Source: Candidatus Alistipes faecigallinarum
GTDB taxonomy: Bacteria; Bacteroidota; Bacteroidia; Bacteroidales; Rikenellaceae
Assembly (NCBI GenBank): GCA_019115605.1
Contig: DXDG01000011.1
Coordinates: 1-64,000 of the forward strand
Reading direction: 5' to 3'
DNA: 64,000 nucleotides
The position numbers and the translations under genes were made by a program. The notes beneath the pieces are model-generated. The model was given only the letters and a program-made list of their open reading frames with translations, did not search any database and had not been told where the DNA came from. This document shows positions 50,942 through 59,226 of this stretch, piece after piece (positions within the stretch are counted from its first letter, which is position 1; the number at the start of each line of letters is the position of its first letter).

Positions 50942-53176
50942 ATGTCTCCACTCTTCATCGCAATCGTCGTGATCATGGCCCTGCTGGCCGTGCTGGGTAT
51001 CGTCGTGGGCGTTACCAACGACGCCATCAACTTCCTCAATTCGGCCATCGGCTCGAAGATCGCCCCGCGCCGCGTCATCCTCTGGATCGCCGCCGCGGGC
51101 ATTCTCGTCGGCACGCTCACCTCAAGCGGCATGATGGAGGTCGCACGCAGCGGCGTCTTCTATCCCGGGCAGTTCTCCTTTACAGAGATCATGCTGCTCT
51201 TCCTGGGCATGATGCTGGGCAACGTCCTGCTGCTCGACCTCTACAATACGCTGGGGCTGCCCACCTCGACAACCGTGTCGATGGTCTTCGGCCTGCTGGG
51301 CGCCGCCGTGGCCGCGGCACTCTTCCGCATCACGGCCGACCCGGCCTTCACACTGCAGGATCTCTCGCAGTTCATCAACACGGGCAAGGCCATGGCCATC
51401 ATCGCCGCCATCCTGCTCTCGGTGGTCCTCGCCTTTCTGGCCGGTCTGCTCTTCATGTACCTCTCGCGCCTGATCTTCTCGTTCCGCTACCACGCGGTCT
51501 TCCGCCGCTGGGGCGCCCTCTGGTGCGGCATCTCGCTCTCGGGCATCCTCTACTTCGCCCTCTTCAAGGGGCTCAAGAGCTCGGGCCTCATCCCGGCGGG
51601 CATCTCGGAATACGTCGGCGAACACGTCCTGCTGACGCTCTTCGTCTTCTGGATCGCCGCCTCGCTGCTGCTGTGGCTGCTGCAGCGCATGCGTTTCAAC
51701 ATCATGCGCATCACGATTCTCTCGGGCACCTTCGCCCTGGCCCTCGCCTTCGCCGGAAACGACCTGGTGAACTTCATCGGCGTGCCCCTGGCCAGCTTCG
51801 ACGCCCTGCAGATCGCCCGTGAGGCCGGCAGCGAATCGATCATGATGGGGGAACTGGCCAACCCGGCCCGCGCGAACTTCCTCGTCCTGCTCGCCTCGGG
51901 ACTGATCATGGTCCTCACGCTCTTCTTCTCGAAAAAGTCGCGCCACGTCGCCGAAACCGAACTCTCGCTCGCCTCGCAGCACGAGGAGTCCGAACGCTTC
52001 GGCTCGACCTACCTCTCGCGCAGCCTCGTCCGCATAACGCTCCTGCTCAACAACGTCTGGACGGGGCTCATTCCCGAACGGATGCAGCGGGCCATCGACC
52101 GGCGCTTCGAACCGCTGCCCGTCGAGGAGCGCACGACGGCCCAGTACGACATGATCCGCGCCGTGGTGAACCTCACGGCCGCCTCGATCCTCATCGCCAT
52201 CGGAACCTCCTACAAGCTGCCCCTCTCGACCACCTACGTCGTCTTCATGGTGGCCATGGGTTCGTCGCTGGCCGACCGTTCGTGGGGCCGCGACAGCGCC
52301 GTCTACCGCATTACGGGTGTCATGGCCGTCATTTCGGGCTGGTTCGTTACGGCCCTCGGAGGCTTCGTGATTGCCCTGGCGACCACGGCCCTGCTGCTCT
52401 GGGGCGGCTGGATCGCCGTCGCGGCGCTCACGGCACTCTGCGCCTGGCTGCTTGTCCGCAGCCACCGCAAGACGCCCGAGGTGAAGGAGGAGGAGACGGC
52501 ACAGCAGCCGCTCGTGGCCGCCGAGACCCCCGACGAGGTCATGCACGCCTGCATCGGCGAGGTCTGCACGACGATGCAGGAGGTAACGCGCATCTACAAC
52601 CGCACGCTCGTGGCCGTCTTCAAGGAGAACCGCAAGGTCCTCCGGGAGATGGTCCAGACCTCGGACAAGCTCTTCGAGGAGGCCCGCACCCGCAAGTACG
52701 GCATCATGGCGACACTGCGCCGCCTGCAGGCCTGCGACATTGACACGGGACACTTCTATGTGCAGGTTACCGACTACCTCTCGGAGGTAACCAAGGCGCT
52801 GATCCACATCACCCGCCCCGCCTTCGAACACATCGACAACAACCACGAGGGGCTTTCGAAGGAGCAGATCGTGGACCTGATGCGCGTGAACGACGAGGTG
52901 GAGGCGATCTTCGTCAAGATCAACGAGATGCTCGCCGGCGGGGACTTCTCCGAGCTGGACCGGGTGCTCGACATGCGCGACCGGTTGTTCGACACCATCG
53001 TCGGGGCGATCAAGAACCAGCTGCGCCGCATCCACGAAGATCCCTCGGGCAGCACGCGCGCCAGCGTCCTCTACCTGACGATCCTCAACGAGACGAAGAC
53101 CATGGTGCTCCAGGCCCGCAACCTGCTCAAGTCGCAGCGCTACTTCCTCGACGTTACGGCGCACGTGCGCTCATGA
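50942..53176 (+). CDS. PiT-family inorganic phosphate transporter with C-terminal PhoU-like domain
   Basis: A 744-residue inner-membrane phosphate:cation symporter. It carries the duplicated PiT signature: GVTNDAINFLNSAIGSKIAPRRVILW (about 22-48) and FAGNDLVNFIGVPLAS (about 264-279), plus TSTTVSMVFGLLGA and PLSTTYVVFMVAMGSSLADRSWG in the helices. About 10-12 TM segments end near residue 515. The remaining 220 residues are a cytosolic all-helical region resembling PhoU (VTRIYNRTLVAVFKENRKVLREM; YLSEVTKALIHITRPAFEHIDNNHEGLS), probably regulatory. It is preceded by an operator shared with the adjacent two-component system. Confidence 0.93.
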   Translation: MSPLFIAIVVIMALLAVLGIVVGVTNDAINFLNSAIGSKIAPRRVILWIAAAGILVGTLTSSGMMEVARSGVFYPGQFSFTEIMLLFLGMMLGNVLLLDLYNTLGLPTSTTVSMVFGLLGAAVAAALFRITADPAFTLQDLSQFINTGKAMAIIAAILLSVVLAFLAGLLFMYLSRLIFSFRYHAVFRRWGALWCGISLSGILYFALFKGLKSSGLIPAGISEYVGEHVLLTLFVFWIAASLLLWLLQRMRFNIMRITILSGTFALALAFAGNDLVNFIGVPLASFDALQIAREAGSESIMMGELANPARANFLVLLASGLIMVLTLFFSKKSRHVAETELSLASQHEESERFGSTYLSRSLVRITLLLNNVWTGLIPERMQRAIDRRFEPLPVEERTTAQYDMIRAVVNLTAASILIAIGTSYKLPLSTTYVVFMVAMGSSLADRSWGRDSAVYRITGVMAVISGWFVTALGGFVIALATTALLLWGGWIAVAALTALCAWLLVRSHRKTPEVKEEETAQQPLVAAETPDEVMHACIGEVCTTMQEVTRIYNRTLVAVFKENRKVLREMVQTSDKLFEEARTRKYGIMATLRRLQACDIDTGHFYVQVTDYLSEVTKALIHITRPAFEHIDNNHEGLSKEQIVDLMRVNDEVEAIFVKINEMLAGGDFSELDRVLDMRDRLFDTIVGAIKNQLRRIHEDPSGSTRASVLYLTILNETKTMVLQARNLLKSQRYFLDVTAHVRS

Positions 53177-53201
53177 CGCCAGAGAGGGGACCCGCAAACG
53201 G

Positions 53202-53239
53202 AAAGATCCCGGAGCCGCGCGCCGGCTCCGGGATCTTTT
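53202..53239 (+). terminator. Terminator of the phosphate transporter gene
   Basis: AAAGATCCCGGAGCC and GGCTCCGGGATCTTTT form a 15-bp stem with a T run, 26 nt after the stop codon. Confidence 0.92.
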
Positions 53240-53323
53240 GCACACGGATGGCTTCGAAAGCGGGACCGTGCAGGCTTCATGAAAATGAAACCGCGCCGTT
53301 ATCGTACTGAAACGGCCTCCCGC

Positions 53324-53434
53324 TATCTTTGCAGCGTGAAAACCGGAAAGCCGGATTCACGAGTTGGTTTTAGGTTACATAAGTTGGTACGGGAAGATGC
53401 CGCGACGTGAAGTTGCCGCATCTTCGTATTTTTT
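53324..53434 (+). ncRNA. Candidate small non-coding RNA (orphan promoter plus terminator)
   Basis: A -7 box TATCTTTG (53324-53331) is followed by about 100 nt with no convincing ORF and then by a strong Rho-independent terminator. The terminator is GAAGATGC/GCATCTTC (53393-53400/53418-53425) with five further inner pairs after a single mismatch, then a T run to 53434. The predicted RNA (about 53338-53434) begins with a hairpin (GTGAA..CCGG-AAAG-CCGG.TTCAC, about 53336-53360). An unpaired region with two GTTGGT words (53363-53368, 53383-53388) follows. It lies between the PiT terminator and the 3' end of the convergent DUF2721 gene. Confidence 0.55.
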
Positions 53435-53825
53435 ACCGTTCCATGTCCCTGAGGTGGATCTCCAGCGCCCGGACCGAGATATGGATCTCGCGGATCGAGA
53501 CCCCGAGCGAGGCGATGAGCAGCAGCAGCGCCACGCCGAAGACGTAGGCCGACAGCGACAGGAGCCCCACATAGATCAGAAACATCGTTACGACGCACAG
53601 AAAGAGGCTCGAAACGCCCAGCGCCTGCATCGTCCGCGTGAGGTGCAGGCGGCGGCGCAGGTTGTCGATCTGCGCCCGCGTAACCTGCGAGGGGTGCTGC
53701 TGATGCTGCTCCTTGAGCGTCCGCACAAGCTGCGCATAGGAGAGAAACCGGTTCGTATAGGCCAGCAGAATGAGCGAAACGGCCGAGAAGAGCAGGGCCG
53801 GCGTGGTGAGTGTCAGTTCTTCCAT
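53433..53825 (-). CDS. DUF2721 membrane protein
   Basis: A 130-residue inner-membrane protein with three predicted TM helices (about 8-26, 67-90, 92-112). The layout and the central helical segment SYAQLVRTLKEQHQQHPSQVTRAQIDNLRRRLHLTRTMQALGVSS match the DUF2721 family, whose function is unknown. The Met at 53825 (MEELTLTTPALLF) gives a first TM helix directly; the open frame before it is Arg-rich and non-homologous. It is a monocistronic gene, convergent with the phosphate locus and divergent from pflB. Confidence 0.82.
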   Translation of the reverse strand: MEELTLTTPALLFSAVSLILLAYTNRFLSYAQLVRTLKEQHQQHPSQVTRAQIDNLRRRLHLTRTMQALGVSSLFLCVVTMFLIYVGLLSLSAYVFGVALLLLIASLGVSIREIHISVRALEIHLRDMER

Positions 53826-54124
53826 GAGTGTGCTGTTTTTTTCTCTGCGGCAAAGGTAGGAATTATTTCCGACTCCGGACAGCCGCGATCGGCCGCGCCC
53901 CCCCCTGCCAAAGGGCTCGGTCTGCGGAAGATGGCCTTCCCAGCGAGTGCGGAACGCCCGGCGAGAAGCCCCCGGGAACACCGCTCCCGTACGCCTCACC
54001 GGAATACCGAAAAACAGGTATTTTGCCCTTCAGATGCCCCCTGAAGGCCCTGAAACCGAAAAAATTGATTATCTTTGCCAGCCGAAAAGCGACAATTTCA
54101 ATCTCAAAAAGGACAATATCTTCT

Positions 54125-56353
54125 ATGGAACTGAACAAGACCTTCATCGACGGCCTTTGGAGCAAAGAGATCAACGTAACGAGTTTCGTACAGACGAACA
54201 TCACCCCCTACCTGGGCGACGCCTCGTTCCTGCAGGGACCGACCGAACGCACCCGCCACATCTGGAACCTCTGCCTCCAGGCACTCGAGGAGGAGCGGCA
54301 GCGCAACGGCGTCCGCTCGCTGGACAACAGGACCGTCTCGACGATCACCTCGCACAAGGCCGGCTATATCGACCGCGAACAGGAGCTCATCGTGGGTCTG
54401 CAGACCGACGAGCTGCTCAAGCGTGCCATCAAGCCCTTCGGCGGCATCAACGTCGTATCGCGCGCCTGCAGGGAGAACGGCGTCGATGTCGATGAGAAGG
54501 TCCGCGACATCTTCACCCACTACCGCAAGACGCACAACGACGGCGTCTTCGACGTCTACACCGAGGAGATTCGCTCGTTCCGCTCGCTGGGCTTCCTGAC
54601 GGGTCTTCCCGACAACTACGCCCGCGGCCGCATCATCGGCGACTACCGCCGTCTGGCCCTCTACGGCACCGACCGTCTGATCGAGGCCAAGCAGGAGGAC
54701 CTGCGCCGCCTCACGGGTCCGATGACCGAGGCCCGCATCCGCCTGCGCGAGGAGGTTGCCGAGCAGATCAAGGCCCTGAAGGAGATCCGCACGATGGGCG
54801 AATACTACGATCTGGACCTGAGCCGCCCGGCGCACTCGGCCCGCGAGGCCGTGCAGTGGGTCTACATGGCCTACCTGGCGGCGGTCAAGGAGCAGGACGG
54901 CGCCGCCATGTCGCTGGGCAACGTCTCGTCGTTCCTCGACATCTTCATCGAATACGACCTGGCCCACGGCCTGATCGACGAGACGTTCGCCCAGGAGCTC
55001 ATCGACCAGTTCGTCATCAAGCTCCGCATGGTGCGCCACCTGCGCATGCAGTCCTACAACGACATCTTCGCCGGCGACCCGACGTGGGTTACCGAGGCGA
55101 TCGGAGGCCGCTTCAACGACGGCCGCACGAAGGTTACGAAGACCTCGTTCCGCTTCCTGCAGACGCTCTACAACCTCGGTCCCTCGCCCGAGCCGAACCT
55201 CACGATCCTCTGGAGCCCCGACCTGCCGCAGGGATTCAAGGAGTTCTGCGCGAAGGTTTCGGCCGACACCAGCTCGATCCAGTACGAGAACGACGACCTG
55301 ATGCGCGAAGTGCGCCACTCGGACGACTACGGTATCGCCTGCTGCGTTTCGTATCAGGACATCGGCCGCCAGATCCAGTTCTTCGGCGCCCGCTGCAACC
55401 TGGCCAAGGCGCTGCTGCTGGCCATCAACGAGGGCCGCTGCGAGAACACCGGCACGGTGATGGTCAAGGGTATCCCCGCACTGTCGGAGGGCCCGCTACG
55501 CTTCGAGGAGGTGATGCGGAACTACAAGATGGTGCTGCACGAGATCGCCCGCGTCTACAATGAGGCGATGAACATCATCCACTACATGCACGACAAGTAC
55601 TACTACGAGAAGGCCCAGATGGCATTCGTCGATACCGACCCGCGTATCAACCTCGCCTACGGCGTGGCCGGCCTCTCGATCGCCCTCGACTCCCTCTCGG
55701 CCATCAAGTATGCCCGCGTTACGGTGCGCCGCAACGAGCAGGGTCTCTCCGAAGGCTTCGATATCGAGGGTGAATTCCCCTGCTTCGGCAACAACGACGA
55801 CCGCGTCGATCACCTCGGCGTCGATCTGGTCTACTACTTCAGCGAGGAGCTCAAGAAGTTGCCCGTCTACAAGAACGCACGCCCGACGCTGTCGCTGCTG
55901 ACGATCACCTCGAACGTCATGTACGGCAAGAAGACCGGCGCCACGCCCGACGGCCGCGCCAAGGGTGTCGCCTTCGCACCGGGTGCCAACCCCATGCACG
56001 GACGCGACAGGAGCGGTGCCATCGCCTCGCTCTCATCGGTGGCCAAGCTCCGCTACCGCGACTCGCAGGACGGTATCTCGAACACCTTCTCGATCGTTCC
56101 GAAGTCGCTCGGCCCCACCGAGCAGGACCGCGTGGACAACCTGGTAACGATGCTCGACGGCTACTTCACGAAGGGTGCCCACCACCTGAACGTGAACGTG
56201 TTGAACCGCGCGATGCTCGAGGATGCCATGGAGCACCCGGAGAAGTATCCGCAGCTGACGATCCGCGTATCGGGCTACGCCGTGAACTTCACCAAGCTGA
56301 GCCGCGAGCATCAGCTTGAGGTCATCAGCCGCAGCTTCCACGAACGCATGTAG
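54125..56353 (+). CDS. pflB: Formate acetyltransferase (pyruvate formate-lyase)
   Basis: Glycyl-radical enzyme that cleaves pyruvate with CoA to acetyl-CoA and formate in anaerobic fermentation. The 742-residue protein has the catalytic cysteine pair Cys406-Cys407 in [10 protein letters not shown]. The glycyl-radical site is Gly717 in [11 protein letters not shown] near the C-terminus. The phrases [19 protein letters not shown] and [12 protein letters not shown] are typical of true PFL and not of other glycyl-radical enzymes. The start is set by the family N-terminus ([17 protein letters not shown]). The activase gene follows after 2 nt. Confidence 0.96.
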   Translation: MELNKTFIDGLWSKEINVTSFVQTNITPYLGDASFLQGPTERTRHIWNLCLQALEEERQRNGVRSLDNRTVSTITSHKAGYIDREQELIVGLQTDELLKRAIKPFGGINVVSRACRENGVDVDEKVRDIFTHYRKTHNDGVFDVYTEEIRSFRSLGFLTGLPDNYARGRIIGDYRRLALYGTDRLIEAKQEDLRRLTGPMTEARIRLREEVAEQIKALKEIRTMGEYYDLDLSRPAHSAREAVQWVYMAYLAAVKEQDGAAMSLGNVSSFLDIFIEYDLAHGLIDETFAQELIDQFVIKLRMVRHLRMQSYNDIFAGDPTWVTEAIGGRFNDGRTKVTKTSFRFLQTLYNLGPSPEPNLTILWSPDLPQGFKEFCAKVSADTSSIQYENDDLMREVRHSDDYGIACCVSYQDIGRQIQFFGARCNLAKALLLAINEGRCENTGTVMVKGIPALSEGPLRFEEVMRNYKMVLHEIARVYNEAMNIIHYMHDKYYYEKAQMAFVDTDPRINLAYGVAGLSIALDSLSAIKYARVTVRRNEQGLSEGFDIEGEFPCFGNNDDRVDHLGVDLVYYFSEELKKLPVYKNARPTLSLLTITSNVMYGKKTGATPDGRAKGVAFAPGANPMHGRDRSGAIASLSSVAKLRYRDSQDGISNTFSIVPKSLGPTEQDRVDNLVTMLDGYFTKGAHHLNVNVLNRAMLEDAMEHPEKYPQLTIRVSGYAVNFTKLSREHQLEVISRSFHERM

Positions 56354-56355
56354 GC

Positions 56356-57081
56356 ATGCTGCACGTACACTCCTACGAATCGATGGGAACATTCGACGGG
56401 CCGGGACTCCGGCTCGTCGTCTTCCTACAGGGCTGCAACTTCCGCTGCCTCTACTGCGCCAACCCCGACACGATCGAGGCGTGCGGCGGCAAGATGACCG
56501 AAGCGGCCGAAATTCTCCGCATGGCCGTGGACCAGAAACCCTTCTTCGGGCGGCGCGGCGGCGTAACCTTCTCGGGCGGCGAGCCGACCTTCCAGGCCGC
56601 GGCGCTGCTGCCGCTGGTGCGGATGCTCAAGGCGGAGGGGATTCACGTCTGCCTCGACTCGAACGGTGGAGTGTGGAATCCGGCCGTCGAGGAGCTGCTC
56701 GGGGAGGTCGATCTGGTGCTGCTTGACGTCAAGCAGATCACGCCGGAGCGCCACCGGCAGCTTACGGGCCGCGAAAACACGCAGACGCTGCGCACGGCGG
56801 CCTGGCTGGAGGAGCATGCCAGGCCCTTCTGGCTGCGCTACGTCCTCGTTCCGGGGTACAGCGACGCCGAGGAGGATATCCGCGCGCTGGGTGAGCGGCT
56901 GGGCGGCTGCCGCATGATCGAGCGGGTCGAGCTGCTGCCCTACCATACGCTCGGCGTACACAAATACGAGGCCATGGGGCTCGAATACCGGCTGCGCGAC
57001 GTGAAGGAGAACACCCCCGAACAGACGGACCGCGCGGCGGCCCTGCTGCGGGAGTACTTCGCCACGGTCATCGTGAACTGA
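56356..57081 (+). CDS. pflA: Pyruvate formate-lyase activating enzyme
   Basis: Radical-SAM enzyme that installs the glycyl radical on PflB. The 241-residue protein has the cluster motif CNFRCLYC (C27, C31, C34) after ESMGTFDGPGLRLVVFLQG. The SAM-binding GGE motif is in VTFSGGEPTFQ, and the C-terminal part contains LRYVLVPGYSDAEEDI and ELLPYHTLGVHKYEAMG. No extra ferredoxin-like cluster domain is inserted, which fits a PflA rather than other activases. It starts 2 nt after pflB and shares its transcript. Confidence 0.95.
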   Translation: MLHVHSYESMGTFDGPGLRLVVFLQGCNFRCLYCANPDTIEACGGKMTEAAEILRMAVDQKPFFGRRGGVTFSGGEPTFQAAALLPLVRMLKAEGIHVCLDSNGGVWNPAVEELLGEVDLVLLDVKQITPERHRQLTGRENTQTLRTAAWLEEHARPFWLRYVLVPGYSDAEEDIRALGERLGGCRMIERVELLPYHTLGVHKYEAMGLEYRLRDVKENTPEQTDRAAALLREYFATVIVN

Positions 57082-57102
57082 CGGGCCGAAGCCGCCAAAA
57101 CG

Positions 57103-57135
57103 AAAAACAGCCGGGCTTATTGCCCGGCTGTTTTT
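57103..57135. terminator. Bidirectional terminator between pflA and the hexosaminidase operon
   Basis: AAAAACAGCCGGGC-TTATT-GCCCGGCTGTTTTT, a perfect stem with A and T runs on either side, between two convergent genes. Confidence 0.93.
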
Positions 57136-57153
57136 GCATCACAGGGATCGCCC

Positions 57154-59226
57154 CTACTGCACGACGATCTCGTCGACAAAGATCCAGCCGCCGGGAATGC
57201 CGCCGCTGCGCGCCACATAGCGGATGTAGCGCACCTCGGCCGCGCCGTCGTAGGCAAAGGTCTTGAAGAGCAGGTCGGGACACTTGGGCGAGATGTCGTT
57301 GTGCACGGTGGCGAGCCGTTCGTACGTCTCGCCGTCCTGCGATCCGTAGATCTCCACCTGCCGCGGCACCCAGACATAGGGACCGGCCGACTGCATGAAG
57401 GTGGCGCCGATATAGTGCACCTCCTGCACACGGCCCAGATCGACCGTCATGTCGACATCCGTATCGAGGAATCCCTGCCAGCGGCGGTCGCCGTAGGTCC
57501 AGCCGCCCAGCACGCCGTCGGTCAGTGTCGAGGCGCCCGAGGCGACATATTTCTCACTCCACGGCGTCGCATAGTGCACCGGGCAGCCCTCGGCCAGGTG
57601 GTGCTTCGGGGCAAGGCTCTCGGGCCGCTCGCCGTACTCGGTCCGCAGGTCGAAAGGCTTGTATCCGCGTGCACGCAGCAGCTCCGACGCCTCAAGGGCC
57701 CGGGCGTGGAACGCGTCGTAGGACTTGTGTTCGGGAAGGCTCCACCCCACTTCGGCGAGGGCCATCAGCCGCGGCCACATCATGTATTCGTAGTGGGCGT
57801 CCGTGGGGATCCACTCGGCCCAGAGGTTGGCCTGCACGCCAAGCAGCAGCCGCTCCTCTTCGGGAGTCATCTCCTCCGACACGGGTTCGAAGGAGTAAAC
57901 CTTGCGCAGGGGCGTATAGCCGCCGATCGACGCGGGCTGCGTGAAGGGGGCATCCTGCGTATAGTCGAAGTAGCAGAACTCCCCGGGCGTGAAGATCGCC
58001 CGGTGGCCTGAGCGGAGGGCCTGCATGCCCCCCTCCACACCGCGCCACGACATGACCGTGGCATTCGGGGCCAGTCCGCCGTCGAGAATCTCGTCCCAGC
58101 CCAGCAGCTTGCGGCCGTGGGCATTGAGGAAGCGCTCGATGCGGTGGATCAGGTAACTCTGCAGCTCGTCCACGTCCTTCAGCCCCTCGGCCTGCATGCG
58201 GGCCTGACACTTCGGGCAGGTGCGCCAGGCCGACTTGCCGGCCTCATCGCCCCCGATGTGGATATACTCCGAGGGGAAGAGCTCCATGACCTCCGTGAGG
58301 ACATTCTCCAGGAACTCGAAGGTCTTCTCGTTGCCCGGGCAGAGGTCGTAGTCCTTGTAGGCCAAGCCCGTACATCCCAGCTCGGGGTAGGCGGCCGTAA
58401 CCTCGTCGCTGTGGCCCGGCATCTCGATCTCGGGGATCACCTCGATATGGCGCCGGCGGGCATACTCGACGATCCGGCGGATATCCTCCTTCGTATAGTA
58501 GCCGCCGTGGGCCTGCGGGTCGTCCGCCTCGCAGTAGCGGCGGTCGCCCTTCCACCAGCTCTCCCAGTCCGCGTAGGGGCGCCAGGCCGCAAACTCCGCG
58601 AGACGGGGGTAGCGCTCGATCTCCAGGCGCCAGCCGGCGCCGTCGGTCAGGTGCATGTGCAGGCGGTTGAGCTTGAAGAGCGCCATGGCATCCAGCTGCC
58701 GCTCGATGAACTCCACGGAGCGGAAATGGCGGCTCACATCGATCATGAAGCCACGATACGCGAAGCGCGGCGCGTCGTCGATCGTGCGGCAGGCGATCTC
58801 GGTCGGGCGGCCGTCGTCGCTGATCTGCAGCAGGCTCTGCACGGCGTAGAAGAGTCCGGCCGTGGCGCGGGCCGTGGCGACGATGCGCCGCGGCGTGATC
58901 TCCAGCCGGTAGGCTTCCTCCGAGACGAAGCCCCGCGCGGCCGGTTCGAGCCGCAGTTCGAGGTCAGCACGCTCCCGACCGGCCGGCTGCCAGCCGAGCG
59001 TCGCGAGGTAGGCCCCCAGGTCGTCGGCCGCCGCAGCCTCGCCGCGCGGCGTGCGGATCTCGAAGCGGACGGGCGTCTCCAGACGATAGACGCCTTCGGT
59101 CCGGATGTCGGAAGCCGGGACGGGAATCACCCCGCGCACGGCGGCGGGCTCCCCGGCGGCCGACGCCTCGGGGAACACCATCGCCAGCAGGGCGGCGATC
59201 CAGGCAACATGCAACGAACGGATCAT
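57154..59226 (-). CDS. Glycoside hydrolase family 20 beta-N-acetylhexosaminidase
   Basis: Releases terminal beta-linked GlcNAc/GalNAc from glycans. The 690-residue protein has a signal peptide (about 1-23) and no lipobox, so it is probably periplasmic. The GH20b-type N-terminal domain covers about 32-150. The catalytic barrel (about 152-500) shows FAYRGFMIDVSRHF, LNRLHMHLTDGAGWRLEI, IPEIEMPGHSDE, and the catalytic Asp327-Glu328 pair in IHIGGDEAGK. The C-terminal region (about 540-690) is a discoidin-like beta domain (TDVDMTVDLGRVQEVHYIGATFMQ, RYIRYVARSGG). Its ATG shares one base with the stop of the upstream GH20 gene (TGATG). Over 83 bp around the catalytic motif it is nearly identical in DNA to that paralogue. 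Confidence 0.95.
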   Translation of the reverse strand: MIRSLHVAWIAALLAMVFPEASAAGEPAAVRGVIPVPASDIRTEGVYRLETPVRFEIRTPRGEAAAADDLGAYLATLGWQPAGRERADLELRLEPAARGFVSEEAYRLEITPRRIVATARATAGLFYAVQSLLQISDDGRPTEIACRTIDDAPRFAYRGFMIDVSRHFRSVEFIERQLDAMALFKLNRLHMHLTDGAGWRLEIERYPRLAEFAAWRPYADWESWWKGDRRYCEADDPQAHGGYYTKEDIRRIVEYARRRHIEVIPEIEMPGHSDEVTAAYPELGCTGLAYKDYDLCPGNEKTFEFLENVLTEVMELFPSEYIHIGGDEAGKSAWRTCPKCQARMQAEGLKDVDELQSYLIHRIERFLNAHGRKLLGWDEILDGGLAPNATVMSWRGVEGGMQALRSGHRAIFTPGEFCYFDYTQDAPFTQPASIGGYTPLRKVYSFEPVSEEMTPEEERLLLGVQANLWAEWIPTDAHYEYMMWPRLMALAEVGWSLPEHKSYDAFHARALEASELLRARGYKPFDLRTEYGERPESLAPKHHLAEGCPVHYATPWSEKYVASGASTLTDGVLGGWTYGDRRWQGFLDTDVDMTVDLGRVQEVHYIGATFMQSAGPYVWVPRQVEIYGSQDGETYERLATVHNDISPKCPDLLFKTFAYDGAAEVRYIRYVARSGGIPGGWIFVDEIVVQ
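58253..58335 (-). repeat. 83-bp near-identical tract shared by the two GH20 genes (copy 1)
   Basis: Matches 60559-60641 at 81 of 83 positions. It encodes the stretch leading into the catalytic HIGGDE motif (KTFEFLENVLTEVMELFPSE). Flanking parts of the two genes are clearly divergent. Confidence 0.85.

Noticed and set aside
53336..53410. A 24-codon GTG-started ORF inside the candidate small RNA
   Set aside because: It has no recognisable motif, starts at the very 5' end of the predicted RNA and ends inside the terminator stem, so a peptide is unlikely, though not excluded.
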